NCBI RefSeq assembly: GCF_000786695.1
Contig: NZ_CP009962.1
Span: forward strand, 1,984,001-2,048,000
Direction of reading: 5' to 3'
Origin: Collimonas arenae
Lineage (GTDB): Bacteria; Pseudomonadota; Gammaproteobacteria; Burkholderiales; Burkholderiaceae_D
DNA: 64,000 bases
Shown here: positions 1-8,142 of the stretch, in pieces
How positions within the stretch are numbered: position 1 is the first letter of the stretch
Layout: each line of letters starts with the position of its first letter
Made by a program: the position numbers and the translations under genes
Notes under the pieces: generated by a model
What the model was told of the DNA's origin: nothing
Databases searched by the model: none
Seen by the model: the letters and a program-made list of their open reading frames with translations, nothing else

Positions 1-2
1 TC

Positions 3-254
3 AACTATGTCAGCGAACAGTTCTGGGCGGCTTACCGCAATGGCGGCGCCGGCGTGCGCACGCGTCCGGCCACTACCACCTTCGATCTGGGCACTTCCTA
101 TGTCGTCAACAAGATGCTGACGCTGAATGCCTCGCTGTTGAACGTGACCGACAAGGTGGTCGATGTCGACCGCAGGCCGCGCGCCACCATCAAGGGTAAC
201 TGGCTGGTGGACGAAGGCCGGCGCCTGTGGCTGGGCATGAACGCGCGTTTCTGA
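3..254 (+). CDS. TonB-dependent outer-membrane receptor, C-terminal fragment
   Basis: The window opens inside this gene; only the last 83 codons are present. The tail shows the alternating strand pattern of a TonB-dependent beta-barrel: a YVV...LTLNASLLNVTDK strand pair, then a final strand ending in an aromatic residue (LWLGMNARF). A C-terminal Phe is the usual signal for BAM-dependent outer-membrane insertion. TonB-dependent receptors take up siderophores, vitamins, sugars or other ligands, but the plug and ligand-binding loops lie outside the window, so the substrate cannot be named. A strong hairpin terminator follows about 60 bases after the stop, so this looks like the end of its transcription unit. 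Confidence 0.8.
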   Translation, partial: NYVSEQFWAAYRNGGAGVRTRPATTTFDLGTSYVVNKMLTLNASLLNVTDKVVDVDRRPRATIKGNWLVDEGRRLWLGMNARF

Positions 255-313
255 TGGCCGCCAGACAGGCATCGGCGCGATGATAGCTGTTGCCGTGATC
301 TGCGCTGTAAGGG

Positions 314-351
314 CATCCCCATGGGCTGGACGACATGGGGATGTTTTTTTT
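314..351 (+). terminator. Rho-independent terminator after the TonB receptor
   Basis: A perfect 10-bp stem, CATCCCCATG at 314-323 paired with CATGGGGATG at 334-343, has a 10-base loop and is followed by eight T residues (344-351). It is well placed to end transcription of the receptor gene. Confidence 0.9.
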
Positions 352-412
352 GAGCCTCCTGAGCCGAGCAGCGGCTCTAATATTCCCTTTGTCGCATCGC
401 AACTTTCGGTTT

Positions 413-452
413 TAAATAAGACCCCATCAAAACAGGTTTGTTGTCTTATTTA
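413..452 (+). promoter_or_regulatory. Inverted repeat overlapping a start codon
   Basis: TAAATAAGAC at 413-422 and GTCTTATTTA at 443-452 are perfect 10-base arms around a 20-base loop. The right arm runs into the A of the hydrolase start codon at 452, and no convincing Shine-Dalgarno sequence lies between. It could be a protein operator or an mRNA hairpin that hides the start; the sequence does not decide. Confidence 0.45.
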
Positions 453-1288
453 TGACTGATCCGATTCACCCGATTTTGCACTTTGTTCACGGCAACAGTT
501 TCCCCGCAGGTACTTATCGCCAGTTCCTGGACTTTCTGCGGCGCGACTACGACGTTCGTTCGCTCGATATTCATGCCCACAATCCCAAATATCCAGTCAC
601 CGACGGTTGGCCGGCGCTGGTGCAGGAACTGATCGACGAGCTGGCGGCGCGTTATTCGCAACCGGTGATCCTGGTCGGTCATTCGATGGGCGGTGGCTTG
701 GCCTTGCTGGCGGCGCAACGGCGGCCAGATCTCGTGAGTTGCGTGGTGATGCTGGACACGCCGGTAGTGGTCGGCTGGCGAGCCACCTTGCTGCGTGGCG
801 CCAAAGCACTGGGGTTGGATAATCAGGTGTCGCAGGCAAAATTTTCAGTCAAACGACGCAACCTCTGGCCTAGTGCCGAAGCGGCTTATCAGCACTTCGC
901 AGGCAAGCAGGTGTTTGCCAACTGGGCGCCGGAAGTCTTGCGCGACTACATCACTTACGGGCTGGAAGAAGAGCAGGGCAATATGGTGCTGCGCTTCCGG
1001 CGCGATATCGAAACCGCGGTCTACCGCACCCTGCCACACAACATGGGCAGCGTGCTCAAAAGCGGCTTTCCGGTGCCGATCGGCTTTGTCGGCGGCGTCG
1101 ATTCGGTCGAATGCCGCCAGGCCGGGCTGGATGCGACCAAGCGCCTGGTCGGAAAGTATTTCAAGCAAATCCCGGGCGGCCACCTGTTTCCGATGGAGTC
1201 GCCGGAACTTGCTGCGGCCACCACGCGTCAGATGATTGAATCCCTGTTAACCTCCGGTACTGTACGAAACCGGCGTCACCAGAAGTAG
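452..1288 (+). CDS. Alpha/beta hydrolase
   Basis: A 278-residue single-domain alpha/beta hydrolase with no signal peptide, so probably cytoplasmic. The oxyanion-hole region is HFVHGNSFPAG near residues 10-20. The nucleophile elbow is GHSMGG with Ser78 as the likely catalytic serine. A late GGHLFPMESPE segment supplies the likely catalytic His244. These are hallmarks of esterase, lipase or C-C hydrolase enzymes; the substrate cannot be read from the motifs. It stands alone between a terminator and the penicillin-binding protein gene. The start at 452 keeps the N-terminal beta-strand intact, although the ribosome-binding site is poor and overlaps an inverted repeat. Confidence 0.85.
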   Translation: MTDPIHPILHFVHGNSFPAGTYRQFLDFLRRDYDVRSLDIHAHNPKYPVTDGWPALVQELIDELAARYSQPVILVGHSMGGGLALLAAQRRPDLVSCVVMLDTPVVVGWRATLLRGAKALGLDNQVSQAKFSVKRRNLWPSAEAAYQHFAGKQVFANWAPEVLRDYITYGLEEEQGNMVLRFRRDIETAVYRTLPHNMGSVLKSGFPVPIGFVGGVDSVECRQAGLDATKRLVGKYFKQIPGGHLFPMESPELAAATTRQMIESLLTSGTVRNRRHQK

Positions 1289-1406
1289 CCTGCAAGAGCG
1301 CAATCAGTGGTCTGTTAGCTGCAATTTGTTAGCCGACTTTCTGCAGATTCGAGGTTTCAGGCTCAGCTTGTTGTAGGATACAGGGCTATTTCCATCGAAT
1401 ATTGCT

Positions 1407-3854
1407 ATGTCATCAACAAACAGAACCAAGCAAGAACCAAACAACTCCCGCTCCGGCAATACCAGGCAAAACGGCAAGGGCAGCGTAGCGAATGCGCTGC
1501 TGCTTACTTTGGGCGGCCTGTTCCTGGCGGGCGTGGTCATCGGCGGGCTGTTGCTGACGTACGCGCTGGTGGTCATGACGCCGCAACTGCCGGACCTGGG
1601 CGCCATCACAGACTATCAGCCCAAGGTGCCGTTACGCATCTACACCTCCGACCATGTCCTGATCGGCGAATTCGGCGAAGAGCGACGCAGCCTGGTCAAA
1701 CTGGACGACATTCCTGCCGACATGAAGAATGCCGTGCTGGCGATCGAAGATGCGCGTTTCTACCAGCATGGCGGTATCGATGTCATCGGTATCTTGCGCG
1801 CCGGCCTGACCGACATCATGCATGGCGGCGCTTCGCAAGGCGCCAGCACCATCACCATGCAGGTGGCGCGCAATGTGTTCCTGTCCAGCGAAAAAACCTA
1901 TTCCCGCAAGATCTATGAAATCCTGCTGGCCTACAAAATCGAGACAGCGCTGACCAAGGACCAGATCCTTGAGGTCTATATGAACCAGATTTATCTGGGG
2001 CAGCGCTCGTTTGGTTTTGCGGCAGCTGCGCGTACTTATTTTGGCAAGGACCTGAAGGACATCACGCTGGCGCAAGCTGCGATGCTGGCCGGTTTGCCGA
2101 AAGCGCCTTCTGCCTATAATCCGGTGGTCAATCCGAAGCGTGCGCACATACGCCAGCAATACATCCTCAAGCGCATGCTCGATCTGCAATTCATCACCCA
2201 GCAGCAATACGATCAAGCCGTCGCGGAAGATATCCAGGTCAAGACCAAGGGTAACAACTACAGCGTGCACGCCGAATATGCCATCGAAATGGTGCGCCAG
2301 ATGTTGTACGCGCAGTACAAGGACGATACCTACACCCGCGGCCTGAACGTGATTACCACGTTGAATTCAGCCGACCAGACCGCTGCCTATGATGCGGTAC
2401 GCAAGGGCGTTATGGATTACGACCGGCGTCACGGATATCGCGGTCCTGAAGCGACTATCGATCTGCCGGCTCCCGGCGACGAGCGCGACCAGGCGATCGA
2501 CGATGCTTTGCAAGACAAGCCCGACAATGACGATATCCTGCCAGCCGTGGTGCTGAGCGCCGATCCTAAACAGGTGCAGGCGATGCTGCGCAATGACAGC
2601 ACCGTCACTATCAGCAGCGAGGGCCTGCGTCTCGCGGCTGCTGGCTTGAGCCCGAAAGCCAGCAAAAATTTGAAGATCCAGAAGGGTTCGGTGATCCGCG
2701 TTATCAACACAGCCAAGGGTTGGCAGATCACGCAGTTGCCGCAAGTCGAAGCGACCATGGTGTCGATGACGCCGCAAAGCGGAGCAATCCGCTCGCTGGT
2801 GGGCGGCTTCGATTTCAACCAGAACAAATTCAACCACGTGACGCAAGCCTGGCGCCAGCCGGGTTCGACCTTCAAACCGTTCATCTATTCCTCCGCCCTG
2901 GAAAAGGGTTTCGGTCCGGCTACGATCATCAACGATGCGCCGGTATCCTTTCCCGGCGGTCCCGGTCAGCCTATGTGGGAACCTAAGGATGACGACCAGC
3001 CTGACGGCCCGATGCCGATGCGCACCGGCTTGCAGCGCTCCAAGAACCTGGTGTCGATCCGCATCCTGGATTCGATCGGCGTGAAATATGCACAGGAATT
3101 CGTCACCAGCCATTTCGGCTTCGACGTCGACAAAACCCCGCCTTATCTGCCTCTGGCATTGGGAGCGGGGCAGGTTACACCGTTGCAACTGGTGGGTGCC
3201 TATGCGGTGCTGGCGAACGGCGGCTATCGCGTCAATCCTTATCTGATCTCGCAAGTGACCGATGCCCGCGGCACCGTGCTATCCAAGGTCGAGCCGCAAA
3301 TCGCCGGCCAGAATGCGACGCGGGTGCTGGATCCGCGTAACAGCTTCATCATGACCAGCTTGCTGCAATCGGTGGCGCAGCGCGGTACCGGCGCCGGCAC
3401 CAATGTGCTGCACCGTACCGACCTGGCAGGTAAGACAGGTACCACCAACGATGCGTTTGACGGCTGGTTTGCCGGTTATCAAAATAGCCTGGTTGCGGTG
3501 GCGTGGATGGGTTATGACCAGCCGAAGAGCCTGGGCAGCCGTGAATTCGGCGCACAACTGGCGTTGCCGATCTGGACCGAATACATGGGCCGCGCCTTGC
3601 GTGGCGTACCGGAAACCCAGATGCCGATGCCACCTGGTATCAGCACCATCAACGGTGAGTTCTACTTTGATAATTTCACGCCAGGCAACGGCTTCATCGC
3701 CTCGATAGGCTTGGGCGCCAGCGCAGCGCCGGTGGAGATCGGCCCGGACGGCGTACCGCTGCCTCCGGCGCCAGCCGCACCGCCGGGTGCTGCGCCAACT
3801 ACATCGCAAGAGGATGAGAAGCAAAATATTCTCAAACTGTTTAGCGGACACTGA
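1407..3854 (+). CDS. mrcA: Class A penicillin-binding protein (PBP1a-type bifunctional peptidoglycan synthase)
   Basis: An 815-residue bifunctional glycosyltransferase/transpeptidase that builds and crosslinks peptidoglycan in the periplasm. Residues 26-52 form the single N-terminal membrane anchor. The GT51 domain follows, with the EDARFYQHGG motif (catalytic Glu114) and the ASTITMQVARN motif. An OB-like insert precedes the transpeptidase domain, which has GSTFKPF (acyl-acceptor Ser487, Lys490), the SKN triad in RSKNLVS, and KTGTT (Lys676). The tail is Pro/Ala-rich. All catalytic motifs are intact and the length suits the PBP1a family. A strong terminator follows directly. mrcA/ponA is the family name; strict orthology is an inference. 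Confidence 0.95.
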   Translation: MSSTNRTKQEPNNSRSGNTRQNGKGSVANALLLTLGGLFLAGVVIGGLLLTYALVVMTPQLPDLGAITDYQPKVPLRIYTSDHVLIGEFGEERRSLVKLDDIPADMKNAVLAIEDARFYQHGGIDVIGILRAGLTDIMHGGASQGASTITMQVARNVFLSSEKTYSRKIYEILLAYKIETALTKDQILEVYMNQIYLGQRSFGFAAAARTYFGKDLKDITLAQAAMLAGLPKAPSAYNPVVNPKRAHIRQQYILKRMLDLQFITQQQYDQAVAEDIQVKTKGNNYSVHAEYAIEMVRQMLYAQYKDDTYTRGLNVITTLNSADQTAAYDAVRKGVMDYDRRHGYRGPEATIDLPAPGDERDQAIDDALQDKPDNDDILPAVVLSADPKQVQAMLRNDSTVTISSEGLRLAAAGLSPKASKNLKIQKGSVIRVINTAKGWQITQLPQVEATMVSMTPQSGAIRSLVGGFDFNQNKFNHVTQAWRQPGSTFKPFIYSSALEKGFGPATIINDAPVSFPGGPGQPMWEPKDDDQPDGPMPMRTGLQRSKNLVSIRILDSIGVKYAQEFVTSHFGFDVDKTPPYLPLALGAGQVTPLQLVGAYAVLANGGYRVNPYLISQVTDARGTVLSKVEPQIAGQNATRVLDPRNSFIMTSLLQSVAQRGTGAGTNVLHRTDLAGKTGTTNDAFDGWFAGYQNSLVAVAWMGYDQPKSLGSREFGAQLALPIWTEYMGRALRGVPETQMPMPPGISTINGEFYFDNFTPGNGFIASIGLGASAAPVEIGPDGVPLPPAPAAPPGAAPTTSQEDEKQNILKLFSGH

Positions 3855-3880
3855 CGCTGCATTGAGGGAACGATAAGTAA

Positions 3881-3918
3881 ACCGGCAATACTCCTGGAGG
3901 GTATTGCCGGTTTTTTTT
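3881..3918 (+). terminator. Rho-independent terminator after the PBP gene
   Basis: An 11-bp stem, ACCGGCAATAC at 3881-3891 with GTATTGCCGGT at 3901-3911, is followed by an uninterrupted T tract. It begins 26 bases after the PBP stop codon. Confidence 0.92.
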
Positions 3919-4086
3919 AGGGAAAAATCTATCCTCAAAGAATGCTGGATTTGTTTCTTTGGAGATATAGTGTTTTTTGGAAAAGACAAATACACTACGG
4001 GCAGTTCCGTATTTGCTATCTTTTTATCAAGCGTTTTTTTGCTTGTTCTTGGTTATTCAACAATCGCCAGCCAGAAGGAATGCCTC

Positions 4087-6075
4087 ATGTTTTTCAGCCG
4101 CCTACACCGAATCTGCCGTTTCCCCGTTTTACTGGTGTTGTGTACGTCTATCTTCTGCGGCACGGCTGTTGCACAAGTGGCGGCCGGTTTGCCCGGCATT
4201 GACAATTTCTTTGCCTACCCGACCCTTGTCAGCGCCCAGTTATCGCCGAATGGCCGCTATGTGGCGATGCTGGTGCCGACCAAGAACGGCTATGTACGGC
4301 TGGGCATGATGGATGTCGTCGAGCGTACGCCAAAAGTGATCGCCAGCTTCGAAGGCGCCGACATTCATCAGTTCCGCTGGGTCAACAACGACCGGTTGGT
4401 GTTCGATGCAGGCGACAGGACGATCGCGGTGGGCGAGCGGACCCAAGCCAACGGCTTATACGCGGTCAATCGCGATGGTACGGATTTCCGCCAGCTGGTT
4501 TTGCGTGACCGGCAGCAGCAAAGCAGCACGGTACGCGGAGCCTTGCCGTGGAATACTTTTTTGTACGCGACCATCCGCAATTCCGAGGATATCTATGTCG
4601 GCCAGATCGACGTTCCCAGTAGCGGGAATATCAAGCCCGTGCACCTGCTCCGGCTCAATACTGTCACCGGGCATGCCACCATGGTCGACCGCCCGGGCAT
4701 GACTACCGGCTGGCTCATGGACTGGCAAGGCGAGCCGCGAGTTGTCACCACCCTGGATGGCGATATGGAAGCGGTTTTTTATCGCGATCCGGAACAGAAA
4801 AGCTGGCGCAAGCTGATTGAGTTCAATGCCTATACCGGCCACGGCTTCACACCGTATTTTTTAGGGCCGGACGGCAGTCTGTATGTGACTTCCCGCCAAG
4901 GCACCGACAAAACGTCGCTGTATCGCTACGATTTAAGCAAGAATAGTATTGATCCGGAGCCGCTGGTGTCGCTCAAGGGCTATGATTTTTCCGGCGCCAT
5001 CGTGCATGACGATAAAAAATTCCTGGGCGTGCGTTTTGAAACCGACGCCGACGACACTAAATGGTTCGATCCGCAAATGCAGGCAATGCAGAAGGCGGTG
5101 AATGATTTGCTTCCGTCCACGGTCAACCAGATCAGCGTTGCAGATCATGCCGAGGCGCCGTATGTGCTGGTGCAATCGTTTTCCGATGTGCAGCCGACGG
5201 TGTATTTCCTGTATGACAGCGTGACGAAAAAGCTGACGATGCTGGGCAGTTCCATGCCTCAGATCAATCCGCAGCAGATGTCGGGCAAGGATATGGTGCG
5301 TTATAAGGCGCGCGACGGACTGGAAATCCCTGCGTATCTGACCATGCCTGTCAATGCCGGCAAGAAAAACCTGCCGCTGGTGGTGTTGGTGCATGGCGGT
5401 CCTTACGTCCGCGACGGTGCTTGGCGCTGGAATCGCGAAGTGCAGTTTCTGGCATCGCGTGGATATGCGGTGCTTGAGCCCGAGTATCGCGGCAGCACCG
5501 GTTTTGGCTGGAACCACTTCAGGGCCGGCTGGAAGCAGTGGGGATTAAAGATGCAAGATGACGTCGCCGACGGCACAAAATGGGCGATCACCCAAGGTAT
5601 TGCCGATCCGAAGCGGATTTGCATTGCAGGCGCCAGCTATGGCGGCTACGCCACACTGATGGGACTGATCAATGATCCCGACCTGTATCGCTGCGGCTTT
5701 GAATGGGTGGGGGTGACCGACATCAATCTCATGTACAACGTCAGCTGGAGCGATATGTCCAACGAATATTTGAAGTATGGCATGCCGGTCCTGGTTGGCG
5801 ATCAGCAAAAGGATGCCGCGCAATTGAAGGCAACGTCGCCACTGGAGAATGCGGCGCGCATCAAACAGCCTTTGTTACTTGCCTACGGCGGTTCCGACCA
5901 GCGCGTGCCGATAATACACGGCACCAAATTCCGCGATGCGGTCAAGGCCACCAACCCCAATGTCGAGTGGCTTGAGTATCCGGAAGAAGGACATGGCTGG
6001 CAGCTACAGAAAAACAATGTCGATTTCTGGACTCACGTCGAGAAATTCCTGGGCCAGCAAATCGGCAAGCCGTAA
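4087..6075 (+). CDS. Secreted prolyl oligopeptidase family (S9) peptidase
   Basis: A 662-residue serine peptidase: an N-terminal beta-propeller-like region, then an alpha/beta hydrolase catalytic domain in the last 260 residues. The catalytic set is visible: GASYGGY (Ser517), YGGSDQRVP (Asp) and EEGHGW (His). This resembles S9C acylaminoacyl/dipeptidyl peptidases. The open frame extends back to 3904, but that region overlaps the preceding terminator. The ATG at 4087 has an AAGGAA site eight bases upstream and starts a clear signal peptide (hydrophobic core FPVLLVLCTSIFC, cleavage after TAVAQ), so it is the chosen start. It likely acts in the periplasm on peptides. The stop codon lies eight bases before an inverted-repeat element. 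Confidence 0.9.
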   Translation: MFFSRLHRICRFPVLLVLCTSIFCGTAVAQVAAGLPGIDNFFAYPTLVSAQLSPNGRYVAMLVPTKNGYVRLGMMDVVERTPKVIASFEGADIHQFRWVNNDRLVFDAGDRTIAVGERTQANGLYAVNRDGTDFRQLVLRDRQQQSSTVRGALPWNTFLYATIRNSEDIYVGQIDVPSSGNIKPVHLLRLNTVTGHATMVDRPGMTTGWLMDWQGEPRVVTTLDGDMEAVFYRDPEQKSWRKLIEFNAYTGHGFTPYFLGPDGSLYVTSRQGTDKTSLYRYDLSKNSIDPEPLVSLKGYDFSGAIVHDDKKFLGVRFETDADDTKWFDPQMQAMQKAVNDLLPSTVNQISVADHAEAPYVLVQSFSDVQPTVYFLYDSVTKKLTMLGSSMPQINPQQMSGKDMVRYKARDGLEIPAYLTMPVNAGKKNLPLVVLVHGGPYVRDGAWRWNREVQFLASRGYAVLEPEYRGSTGFGWNHFRAGWKQWGLKMQDDVADGTKWAITQGIADPKRICIAGASYGGYATLMGLINDPDLYRCGFEWVGVTDINLMYNVSWSDMSNEYLKYGMPVLVGDQQKDAAQLKATSPLENAARIKQPLLLAYGGSDQRVPIIHGTKFRDAVKATNPNVEWLEYPEEGHGWQLQKNNVDFWTHVEKFLGQQIGKP

Positions 6076-6083
6076 TCTGCAAT

Positions 6084-6260
6084 CTAGTGGGCTGTCACAG
6101 TGAGATCGAGAGTGCCTGCCACGCATACGCCGCGCATGGCGGCGTTGCACATGCTCACGATAGCCCACTATCGCTGCGCTGTGCCCGGGGCGGCCATCCG
6201 CTTGCCCTGCACGCCGCCTGCGCGTCCTTCACTCTTAATTTCACCGTGACAGCCCACTAG
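6084..6260. repeat. 177-bp inverted-repeat (MITE-like) intergenic element
   Basis: The ends are CTAGTGGGCTGTCACaGTGA (6084-6103) and the reverse complement of CTAGTGGGCTGTCACgGTGA (6241-6260), with one mismatch in 20. Weaker pairing continues inward for about 11 bases. The GC-rich interior has its own hairpin, CGATAG-CCCA-CTATCG, near its centre. No protein is encoded. The right end supplies the TAG stop of the convergent acyl-CoA dehydrogenase gene. The architecture matches the unrelated-sequence element at 13643-13831. The whole could fold as one long hairpin and may end transcription from both sides. Confidence 0.75.
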
Positions 6261-7903
6261 CTTGCCCAGGTACGCTGAAGTATCATTTTCTGCAAATGCG
6301 GCGCCGCCAGGGTGCCGTATACGCGTCCGCCCATCGCTTCGCTGCGGCTGGCGATGAAGGCTTCGGCAATCACCGCTGGCGCGTGTTGTAGCATCAGCGC
6401 TCCTTGCACCGTCAATATCAGGCGCTGGACAAAGCGGCGACCCAGCATTTCACGTTGCTCCACGGGGCTGGCCAGATCCTTCATCAAGTCGTCCAGCATG
6501 GTGCGCAGGCCGGGATGGCTGCTGGCGGTTTCCCCCAGTTGCGCCAGCAGCAGTCCAAAGCCATCCGGCTCACGCTCAATCGCGCGCAGCACGTCCAGGC
6601 ACATCACATTTCCAGAGCCTTCCCAGATCGAGTTGACCGGCGCTTCACGATAGAAGCGCGCCATCGGCCCGGTTTCGACATACCCGTTGCCGCCCCAGAT
6701 TTCCATGCATTCGCCGGTAAACTCCAGCGCCCGTTTACAGACCCAGAATTTGGCGGCGGGCGTGACGATGCGACGCCAGGCGCGTTGCAAGGGATCGTCA
6801 GGATGTTCAAAAGCGCTGGCTAGCTGCAGCATCAGCAAGGTCGCCGCTTCGCTTTCCAGCGCCAGGTCAGACAACACGTTTTGCATCAGCGGCTGTTCCG
6901 CCAGGTTGCGGCCGAAAGCGCTGCGATGGCGTGCATGATGCAGCGCCTGCACCAGCGCCTGGCGCATCAGGCCGGCGGAGCCGATGACGCAATCGAGGCG
7001 GGTATGGTTTGCCATTTCGATAATCGTCGGGATGCCGCGTCCTTCCTCGCCGACCATGATGCCGAAAGCTTCCTGGAATTCGACTTCGCTGCTGGAGTTG
7101 GAGCGGTTGCCAAGCTTGTCTTTCAAGCGCTGGATCTGTACAGCATTTTTGCTGCCGTCCAGCCGCCAGCGCGGTACGAAAAAGCAGCTCAGCCCCATCT
7201 CGGTGCGCGCCAGCACCATGTGCGCATCGCACATCGGCGCCGAGAAAAACCATTTATGGCCGGTCAGCAGATAGCCGGCGCCGCGTCCGCCGCCGCCTTC
7301 AAGCGGGGTGGCGACCGTGGTATTGCTGCGCACATCGGAGCCGCCTTGTTTTTCCGTCATGCCCATGCCGATCAGGATCGAATGCTTGTATTCCAGGGAG
7401 AGATCGCGGCTGTCATGCTCACATGACAACAATTTTGCCTGCAGGGCGGCAAATAGCGCCGGCTCCTGCTGCAGTACCGGGATCGAGGCGAAGGTCATGG
7501 TGGTCGGGCAGAGCGATCCGGCTTCCAACTGGGCGTGCAGGAAATAGCCGGCGGCGCGCGCCACATGGCTGCCGGGTTGCGGTTTGATCCAGGGCAGGGC
7601 GTGCAGCCCCTCGCGCCGCAGCATGCCTAGCAGGGCATGCCAGGCGGGATGGAATTCGACCGAATCAATCCGGTTGCCGGTCCGGTCAAAGGTATGCAGT
7701 TCGGGCTGATGACGGTTGGCCAGCTCAGCCAGTTGCCAGCTTTCCTTGCTGCCCAGCTCGGCGCCGTAGCGAGCCAGTTCTGCGGCTTTCCATTCACCGT
7801 GCAGGCGCTGGACGCCGGTTTGCAGAATGGTATCGTCAAGATAGAGATTGTTGCCATACAGTTCAGCGACCTGATTGGTGACTTCGTGGGTGTGCCCTTG
7901 CAT
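6257..7903 (-). CDS. aidB: Acyl-CoA dehydrogenase, AidB-like
   Basis: A 548-residue FAD-dependent acyl-CoA dehydrogenase of the AidB subfamily, a length typical of AidB and longer than ordinary acyl-CoA dehydrogenases. AidB-like signatures are the FAD-binding segment GMGMTEKQGGSDVRSNT, GHKWFFSAPMCDAHMVLA, LKDKLGNRSNSSSEVEF, and the late YREAPVNSIWEGSGNVMCLD block. In E. coli, AidB belongs to the adaptive response to alkylating agents, binds DNA and has weak isovaleryl-CoA dehydrogenase activity. Whether this homologue does the same or serves acyl-CoA catabolism is not shown. No ada or alkB gene is nearby. The stop codon lies inside the right arm of the inverted-repeat element. Confidence 0.85.
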   Translation of the reverse strand: MQGHTHEVTNQVAELYGNNLYLDDTILQTGVQRLHGEWKAAELARYGAELGSKESWQLAELANRHQPELHTFDRTGNRIDSVEFHPAWHALLGMLRREGLHALPWIKPQPGSHVARAAGYFLHAQLEAGSLCPTTMTFASIPVLQQEPALFAALQAKLLSCEHDSRDLSLEYKHSILIGMGMTEKQGGSDVRSNTTVATPLEGGGGRGAGYLLTGHKWFFSAPMCDAHMVLARTEMGLSCFFVPRWRLDGSKNAVQIQRLKDKLGNRSNSSSEVEFQEAFGIMVGEEGRGIPTIIEMANHTRLDCVIGSAGLMRQALVQALHHARHRSAFGRNLAEQPLMQNVLSDLALESEAATLLMLQLASAFEHPDDPLQRAWRRIVTPAAKFWVCKRALEFTGECMEIWGGNGYVETGPMARFYREAPVNSIWEGSGNVMCLDVLRAIEREPDGFGLLLAQLGETASSHPGLRTMLDDLMKDLASPVEQREMLGRRFVQRLILTVQGALMLQHAPAVIAEAFIASRSEAMGGRVYGTLAAPHLQKMILQRTWAS

Positions 7904-8032
7904 GCCTGATCTCCTGGTTTTAGTGAGGATGTTGCCCCGTATCGCTTGACTTTACCCCTTGCCGAAGCCTGCGGGTAGCTGCTTTTCTGCAATTATTTAG
8001 AGGCTGCGTTCAATCCCTTGGCGGACGGACCG

Positions 8033-8048
8033 GGCAGCGATCGCTGCC
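8033..8048. promoter_or_regulatory. 16-bp perfect palindrome upstream of dnaX
   Basis: GGCAGCGATCGCTGCC is a perfect 16-base palindrome in the 239-base divergent gap between the AidB-like gene and dnaX, about 95 bases before the dnaX start. Its role is unknown. Nothing else in the gap, including a 4.5S RNA gene, could be recognised. Confidence 0.35.
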
Positions 8049-8142
8049 GCCGGCAAGGCGTCAAGTTTAAAAAGCATGTTTACTTCGTCTGTCAGGTAAA
8101 ATGCTGCTTGTACTTCACAACAAGCAGACCTTATTCGCCTCT

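Noticed and set aside
3904..4086. N-terminal extension of the S9 peptidase
   Set aside because: It overlaps the preceding terminator, is AT-rich, and precedes a clear signal peptide with its own ribosome-binding site at 4087.
7904..8142. A 4.5S (SRP) RNA gene upstream of dnaX, where related bacteria may carry ffs
   Set aside because: The conserved GGTCAGGTCCGGAAGGAAGC core is absent on both strands; only a 16-base palindrome is seen.
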